NCBI GenBank assembly: GCA_900404475.1
Contig: OUQQ01000598.1
Coordinates: 9,280-21,649, forward strand
Length of the DNA: 12,370 nucleotides
Direction: 5' to 3'
DNA from: Spongospora subterranea
Taxonomy: Eukaryota > Endomyxa > Phytomyxea > Plasmodiophorida > Plasmodiophoridae
Each line of letters opens with the position of its first letter. Position 1 is the first letter of the stretch. The notes beneath the pieces were generated by a model, which made no database searches, had not been told where the DNA came from, and saw only the letters and a program-made list of their open reading frames with translations. Made by a program: the position numbers and the translations under genes. Shown here in pieces: positions 7,738-12,370 of this stretch.

Positions 7738-9900
7738 ATGCCATCGTCATCGTCATCATCGCCATCCCCTCGCCGCCACTCCCCATCATCATCATCAACA
7801 ACATCATCACCGCCCATCGTCACAGCCCAATCCCAACACAACTTCCGTGTCGTTATTCGTATTCGCCCATCGTTGACATCGTCAAACAGTCGCGATGTTG
7901 TTGAACTGATCGATAATCAGACGATATCGATATACGAATATAACGAATGGATTCCATTGGACCTATCGCCATCATCCAAATACCGCTTCACATTCGACCA
8001 CATATTCGCTGACGATTCCAGTCAATCTGATATCTATAGTCGTGCCGGATATGATGCGGTTCAATCAACGTTAGATGGATATAACTCATCGATAATCGCA
8101 TATGGACAGACAGGAGCGGGGAAGACCTACACGATGCAGGGCGTGTTCCAATCGGATATGGATCAGGATCGGGGGATCATCCCCAGAGCGGTTCAACAGA
8201 TATTCTCAGGGTGTGATCGGGCCCGTCCACACGATCATCATCAACAGGATCACGATCGTCAACCGCTCATTCACATCACATATCTCCAGATATATAACGA
8301 GCTGATCTCGGATCTGCTGTCGACAACACCAATGGCGCCGCTCTCAATACGGGAAGATAAGGCCAAAGGGGTGTTCGTTGAGGGTCTATCGTCGTGGCGT
8401 GTTCATCGTGCTGAAGAGATCTACGACCTGATCAGGAAAGGTGCTAAATCAAGGGCCACCGCATCCACCAGAACCAACGCCATATCATCGCGATCACACG
8501 CCGTCTTTACGATTAGTGTTGAACGGCGATCAGGATCAGAAGAAGGGTCTCGTATTGGTCGGTCGATCACCGATCTCATCTACCGATAACGATATCTGAT
8601 CGGCGATATAATCTATTGATCAGTTGGGAAACTGAACCTGGTCGATCTGGCCGGATCTGAGCGATTAGGAGTATCGGGGTCAACTGGTCAACGATTGCAG
8701 GAATCGAAGAAGATCAATCAATCGTTATCGGCATTGGGGAATGTGATCTCGGCCCTAACCAGCAATAGGTTGAGACGTCATATTCCATATCGGGTAAATC
8801 CATCGTCATTATTCAACACGATCGTAATTGAGTTATTGAACACCACCGCCCCCGCCGGGTTTTTCATATAGAACTCAAAGCTGACACGATTATTGGCCGA
8901 TTCATTGGGCGGTAATTGCCGAACCATTATGATCACCTGTATATCGCCATCGGCCGATTCATTCAATGAATCGCTATCGACACTTCACTTCGCCAATCGC
9001 GCCAAGAATATCAGGAATGAGGCGCATATCAATGAGGACATCTCGTCAATATCAGCTCAGGCGTTGATCCGGCGATATGAGATTGAGCTACAGAAGCTGA
9101 GGGAGGCGGTGTCGGCTAATCAGGTCGATCGATCATTGATGGCAGAGATGGAGTACAGGACAAGCGCGGCGGAAAGGGAGAAACAGGTCGCCATTGAATC
9201 CCTGCAGAGAATGGGGAGAGATTTGGAGGAAGAGAAGAGGGAGATGGACGATCGGGTCGGGGGAACGGCGCCAGATGGGGGAGATGATGAATGGGATAAA
9301 GAGACGGGAAAGGGATCCGATCAGGTCGGACGATATCAGACACTGTTGGCCAAACAGAGGGACATCATGATCCAGTTGACCAATCGCCTCAATGATCGGG
9401 ACACAACTGTATGGAGAAGTCTATCGCCATCATCATCAAGGATATATCGCCATCGTTAACCCTTATCGCCCACAGATATTACATCTGCAATCGGAACTGG
9501 ATCGGGCGGATCGGGAACCGGTTATCGCCATGAAACAGGGAGATGATCAGGACACAGACCGGTTGAGGAAGCGGAATCACGAGCTGGAAAGGAAAATCGA
9601 GGAGATGGGACATATTGATCATTTGATGAAGGTGAGTCGATAACGGGATCGGGGGATCAGGTGATCTGATCATGATCACGACGATAACGACAGGAACGGA
9701 ACGCGTTAAAGGTGATATTAGAGAGTAAGGTGACGTATCTTCTGGATCAGATTGAGATTGGAATTGGACAAGAGAGTGTTGTGATATCCGATAGAACACG
9801 TCGTCAAGTATTGCTCCTAAACCGATTGGTTCATGCCGCTGTTAGGGCCATGAATCACACACAACACCCGTCAACCAATGATCCACAGATCACCCACTAA
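7738..9900 (+). CDS. Kinesin with amino-terminal motor domain, five exons
   Basis: A microtubule-based ATPase motor. Predicted exons are 7738-8551, 8624-8793, 8872-9408, 9476-9631 and 9694-9900, which join in frame to 627 residues. A Ser/Pro-rich leader (1-34) precedes the motor: FRVVIRIRP (36-44), P-loop GQTGAGKT (123-130), switch I NAISSRSH (247-254) and switch II DLAGSE (279-284). [11 protein letters not shown] is rebuilt exactly across the second splice. The neck region reads [15 protein letters not shown], then [17 protein letters not shown], followed by a charged coiled coil with a Gly/Asp-rich break. All catalytic motifs look intact. The motor comes first, as in plus-end kinesins, and [15 protein letters not shown] suggests a transport or kinesin-4-like type, but I cannot fix the subfamily. 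At 627 residues it is short for such motors. ATG 7738 is the first in its frame; its -3 base is T, a weak context, and an out-of-frame ORF from 7565 overlaps it, so a missed upstream exon is possible. Confidence 0.92.
8552..8623 (+). other. Kinesin intron 1 (72 bases)
   Basis: GTATTG to ATCAG, phase 1, restoring [15 protein letters not shown] across the junction. CTGAT at 8596-8600 fits a CTRAY branch site. A donor at 8558 (GTCGGT) would also keep frame and add two residues; 8552 has the better consensus. Confidence 0.75.
8794..8871 (+). other. Kinesin intron 2 (78 bases)
   Basis: GTAAAT to ATATAG, phase 0. Removal joins HIPYR to [14 protein letters not shown], the universally conserved kinesin block. 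The unspliced frame has a TAG at 8869. Confidence 0.95.
9409..9475 (+). other. Kinesin intron 3 (67 bases)
   Basis: GTATGG to CCACAG, phase 0, with a TTAAC branch-like sequence near 9456. It joins LNDRDTT to [12 protein letters not shown] and continues the coiled coil; without splicing the frame stops at 9457. It holds two copies of the octamer ATCGCCAT. Confidence 0.85.
9632..9693 (+). other. Kinesin intron 4 (62 bases)
   Basis: Consensus donor GTGAGT and acceptor CGACAG, phase 0, joining DHLMK to [13 protein letters not shown]. The intron carries five GATC sites in 62 bases. Confidence 0.85.
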
Positions 9901-10473
9901 TATAGAGTATATCACGATCAAGGAGATGTAGTATATTGGGAGTGACGATATTGGGTCATTGATTGATATCCATTGCCGGATATGTTCTCACACCGCCGTA
10001 TTTCCCATTGCGCGTCGGGGAATAGGTTTCTGGTGGAAACCCCCAGTTTTGATGGGTTTCGAACTCTCCAGGGAATTGTTAACTGATCTTTTCGGGTTAG
10101 ATGATTGAGAACGGAGCATAAGATCGGATCAATATCCCGATTATTACCACATCAGACCTGTTATCGATATGTGATGGGGCCAGGCGCCTTCAACGGGTAT
10201 TATTGTGTAATAACAGTTGATGTTGGGTTTATCTGTCTCAGCGGGGGTGTAAACAGCAATAATGAACCTCACCCTTATCAGTTGAGCGACTTTAACCCAA
10301 TAATAACCATCGCCGTTCGTCAACTGATCGGAATCTGTTCAATATTCTCCTCTAACAACCATCATAGCAATGAATTATTCAGTATTACAACCGGATTCAA
10401 TCTGGATCTTGGGAGTTTATAATGATTGTACTGGTCTCTAAATAGCTGTTCAAAGAGCAATTAACACGATCAT
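9901..10473. other. Spacer after kinesin; one unassigned open frame
   Basis: A plus-strand frame from ATG 10174 to 10422 (82 residues, rich in Asn, Ser and Ile) is open but shows no domain, signal peptide or conserved motif, and its length is near chance. A six-base hairpin (GGTTTC, TGGTG, GAAACC) sits at 10025-10041. I see no clear AATAAA for the kinesin transcript here. Confidence 0.35.
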
Positions 10474-10572
10474 TCACTGATATTTCGATGTTGTCGTTGA
10501 TAAGAACTTGTCTGGAACCAGAGACGGTCCTTGGATTGACAGAGCGGCCGCTGTAGGCTGATCAGGAGCCAT
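10474..10572 (-). other. Small unassigned open frame (32 codons)
   Basis: A minus-strand ATG at 10572 reads MAPDQPTAAALSIQGPSLV and stops at 10474. The same frame is open upstream to about 10680 (RSNRLMNEIV precedes the ATG), and a splice-acceptor-like TTTACAG lies near 10630. It could be a terminal exon or a transposon-internal remnant. I do not recognise it. Confidence 0.2.
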
Positions 10573-10640
10573 CACAATCTCGTTCATCAATCGGTTGGAT
10601 CGTGGGTCTGTGCTCAATATCTCTAATACTGTAAATGTCA

Positions 10641-10657
10641 AAAGCAGTAACTGCTTT
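10641..10657. repeat. Perfect short palindrome beside the transposase end
   Basis: AAAGCAGT, A, ACTGCTTT: eight-base perfect arms around one base, 38 bases beyond the transposase stop codon. It could lie near the element's end, but no matching terminal repeat was found on the far side. Confidence 0.5.
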
Positions 10658-10694
10658 AAATTTGATAAAATAATTGACTAGTTTTACAAGTCGT

Positions 10695-11373
10695 TTATGA
10701 CAGAATCAGGGAAAGTTCTGTGTACACGTTTATTTTAATGGCGTACTCAATCTGTCTTTGATTGAGGAATACGCCGTTCTTCTCCCGGATATGCGTCCAT
10801 GTACACCTGAATGATTTCCTAGCGAAACGCATCATCGTCGCTATACTAATGTCTTTTTCAAAGCAATTAAAATGACCCTTTCGAGATCCTTGAATGAATA
10901 TGTGCAATGCTTTCGGTATACATTATTGTAGCACCAAAACATTTCAATCCAATTAAACTCCGGGTGGAACTTGGGATAGAAAATGATCAGACCTGATGAC
11001 CGAGATACTGTTTCTTCCAACCATTCTTGATGGGCGACGAAATCAGGTTGCATTGACAAAAGCAAGAGGGCGTTTTTGAGACTTATCCCAGCATTCGGCC
11101 AGAGACCTCTTTCTGTAAGGATTGGGCGAATGCCTTTCTGAACAACGCCTTTGACATCAGAACTGTTATCGAGAAACTGCCTTCGCTGCGATAAACGCAG
11201 CCTTGCTCTGATCCAAAGAGCATCTTGCTAGTCTCCATAGATGATCTCATTTTTTATTTCAAATTGGTTTTGATCGCTTGTAAATATCTTAGAACACACA
11301 TGTAATGCAAATTCTCAACCTTAGTTAATTTGTTGCATTTTTCGACAGTTTGAGGATTTTTTGATGAAACCAT
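10695..11373 (-). pseudogene. Dead fungal-type DDE transposase (internally deleted)
   Basis: Minus-strand remnant of a cut-and-paste transposase of the fungal family with the PKFHCELNFIE...W block. In order: KVENLHYMCVLRYLQAI from the amino-terminal part (frame 11373-11254), then KGIRPILTERGLWPNAG, LLSMQPDFVAHQEWLEE, FYPKFHPEFNWIEMFW (catalytic Glu) and MMRFARKSFR near the end. The family's central part with the first catalytic Asp residues is missing: only about 100 bases separate the amino-terminal block from KGIRPIL. The Cys-rich CC.RR stretch before QPDF is also lost. Frameshifts: one at the five-T run 10854-10858, and a pair around 10789-10806, where YMDAY of the family is found only in a third frame. 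An in-frame TAA stands at 11254. Not functional. Confidence 0.8.
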
Positions 11374-11676
11374 TCTTGTTAACAGTGCAATGGATTCGTC
11401 GATACAATCAATTTACTTTTCGATGGCTTTTTCATGATCGTCAGTTTGCTCGTGATCTGATACACTACACACCGCTTTAGACAGCGCAAGTCACTCATCG
11501 ATATGATGACGATCGAAATCGAGTGTTATGAAGGGTTGGAGTGAACTACTACCATTGGTGGTGGTTGAGGAATGCACAGTGGAGTATTCCCCTGTCATAC
11601 TCCCACCAATCAAATGGAGACACTTCACTGACAACAAACTCCAATTGGGACAACCTGGTTTTTCCTTTTGGAGACA
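11374..11676. other. No recognisable gene
   Basis: I see no terminal inverted repeat of the flanking transposase and no domain. A plus-strand ORF from ATG 11528 runs through here into the next feature, but its first part has no recognisable content. Confidence 0.4.
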
Positions 11677-12370
11677 ATGGCGGCTTTACATAACCGTCAA
11701 AAGTTATGTAAAACACTGGGATCGAACACAGCTGATTTATCTGCAATTGAACATACCGATCCATTATCATTCAATGTCAATTTATTGGAGATTGGATATT
11801 ATTTTATGGTGGCAATGGGCTATCCATAGGAATAAGGAAGAGTTTATGTACAATTTTCGGAGAATAGAAAAGCCAATATACTGGAACAAGCAAAGAACAG
11901 GAGGACACAGCACCGGATTGCATACCACAGGCAGCCTTACAATCGATAACAGAAAATATATATTTAAAGCTGTAATAGGTATAGACAACTGTGCATTCGA
12001 AGCAATTCGAACGTCAGGAGCAATACCAGACATTACTGTACTGCAATTACGTAGAGACATATGTGACTATGGCACAGACCCAAACCAGGGAAGAACCATA
12101 GCGACAAAAATACTGAACTACGCCGGATCATTACCCAACAATGAAAATTTTCCTCTTGATGATATCTAGACATAATGGAACAGGACCGGCAATGGGCTGG
12201 ATTGTTCGAATTTACAATAGCAGCGTTTATATATAAGATCAACATTATCATAATCAGTCAGGCAACACAACCTCTGACCACTGATATACAGAAATTGATA
12301 GAATCGTTTTTTCCGAAATTACGAGACAGCGTTAATTGGAAGAGTACGATATATGTATTGCACTACATGA
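11677..12370 (+). pseudogene. Frame-broken gene with OTU-like cysteine-protease segment, cut by window edge
   Basis: Coding character alternates between two plus frames. Frame 1 is open from before ATG 11677 to TAG 11827, then resumes as RVYVQFSENRKANILEQAKN to about 11955. Frame 2 supplies VIGIDNCAFEAI, which fits the OTU catalytic block (D-x-N/D-C-x-F-x-A), followed by LRRDICDY and a stop at 12167. Frame 1 then continues YLDIMEQDRQWAGLFEFTIA and AAFIYKINIII, which fits the OTU stretch W-G-G-x-x-E...A-x-h-A. The frame change at 12163 is a single missing base. OTU proteases remove ubiquitin; they are common as isolated domains in fungal transposons and viruses as well as host genes. The catalytic His region is at or beyond the window end (LHYM are the last residues). 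The sequence is AT-richer than the kinesin island. Identity as OTU is moderately supported; the host element is unknown. Confidence 0.5.

Noticed and set aside
7738..7810. CAT/ATC trinucleotide tract as a stand-alone microsatellite
   Set aside because: It is in frame with the kinesin and encodes its Ser-rich leader.
10544..10551. GCGGCCGC (NotI site), possible cloning-vector trace
   Set aside because: It sits inside ordinary genomic-looking sequence with an open frame reading through it; no vector or linker sequence flanks it.
12145..12151. AAATTTT in phase, a possible -1 programmed frameshift site before the OTU frame change
   Set aside because: Slippage here enters a frame that stops at TGA 12157 before reaching the downstream OTU part, so it cannot join the two frames.

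Overview
The window reads as nuclear DNA of a eukaryotic microbe, most likely an early-diverging fungus or fungus-like protist. It holds a kinesin gene with four short GT-AG introns (62-78 bases), a probable NOL8/Nop8-type ribosome-biogenesis gene, and two dead DNA transposons whose motifs (for example FYPKFHPEFNWIEMFW) match families best known from fungi, one of them also from oomycetes. The organism assignment is inference. Nothing in the window is bacterial in layout.

Layout. Bases 1-1380 are a mosaic of retroelement debris. A Gag-like CCHC zinc-knuckle fragment lies on the minus strand, a second small piece of the same Gag family on the plus strand, and two reverse-transcriptase fragments in opposite orientation. 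The pieces form two inverted repeats: 69-base arms at 91 % and 89-base arms with one mismatch. Bases 1380-2220 hold nothing I recognise. Bases 2220-3190 are a decayed Tc1/mariner-like transposase on the plus strand, readable only by moving between all three frames. Bases 3190-5790 hold no recognisable gene but contain a third inverted repeat (48-base arms).

Bases 5790-9900 are an intact, co-directional gene island. First comes an uninterrupted RRM protein of the NOL8/Nop8 type (5917 or 5830 to 7377). A 360-base spacer follows, with two AATAAA signals and a 28-base tandem repeat in three copies. Then comes a five-exon kinesin (7738-9900, 627 residues) with all motor motifs preserved. This island, introns included, is strongly enriched in GATC and in the octamer ATCGCCAT. 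Counted stretches of the flanking mobile DNA are not, or much less so.

Bases 9901-10690 contain only small unassigned open frames and short hairpins. Bases 10695-11373 carry a dead fungal-type DDE transposase on the minus strand, with frameshifts and an internal deletion. The right end (about 11677-12370) is a frame-broken gene with an OTU-like cysteine-protease segment, cut by the window edge.

Overall this is a small housekeeping/cytoskeletal island embedded in degenerate mobile DNA. The intact 4 kb between decayed blocks argues that the frame breaks outside it are real decay rather than general read error. I see no CRISPR array, rRNA or credible tRNA. The two genes share no obvious pathway.
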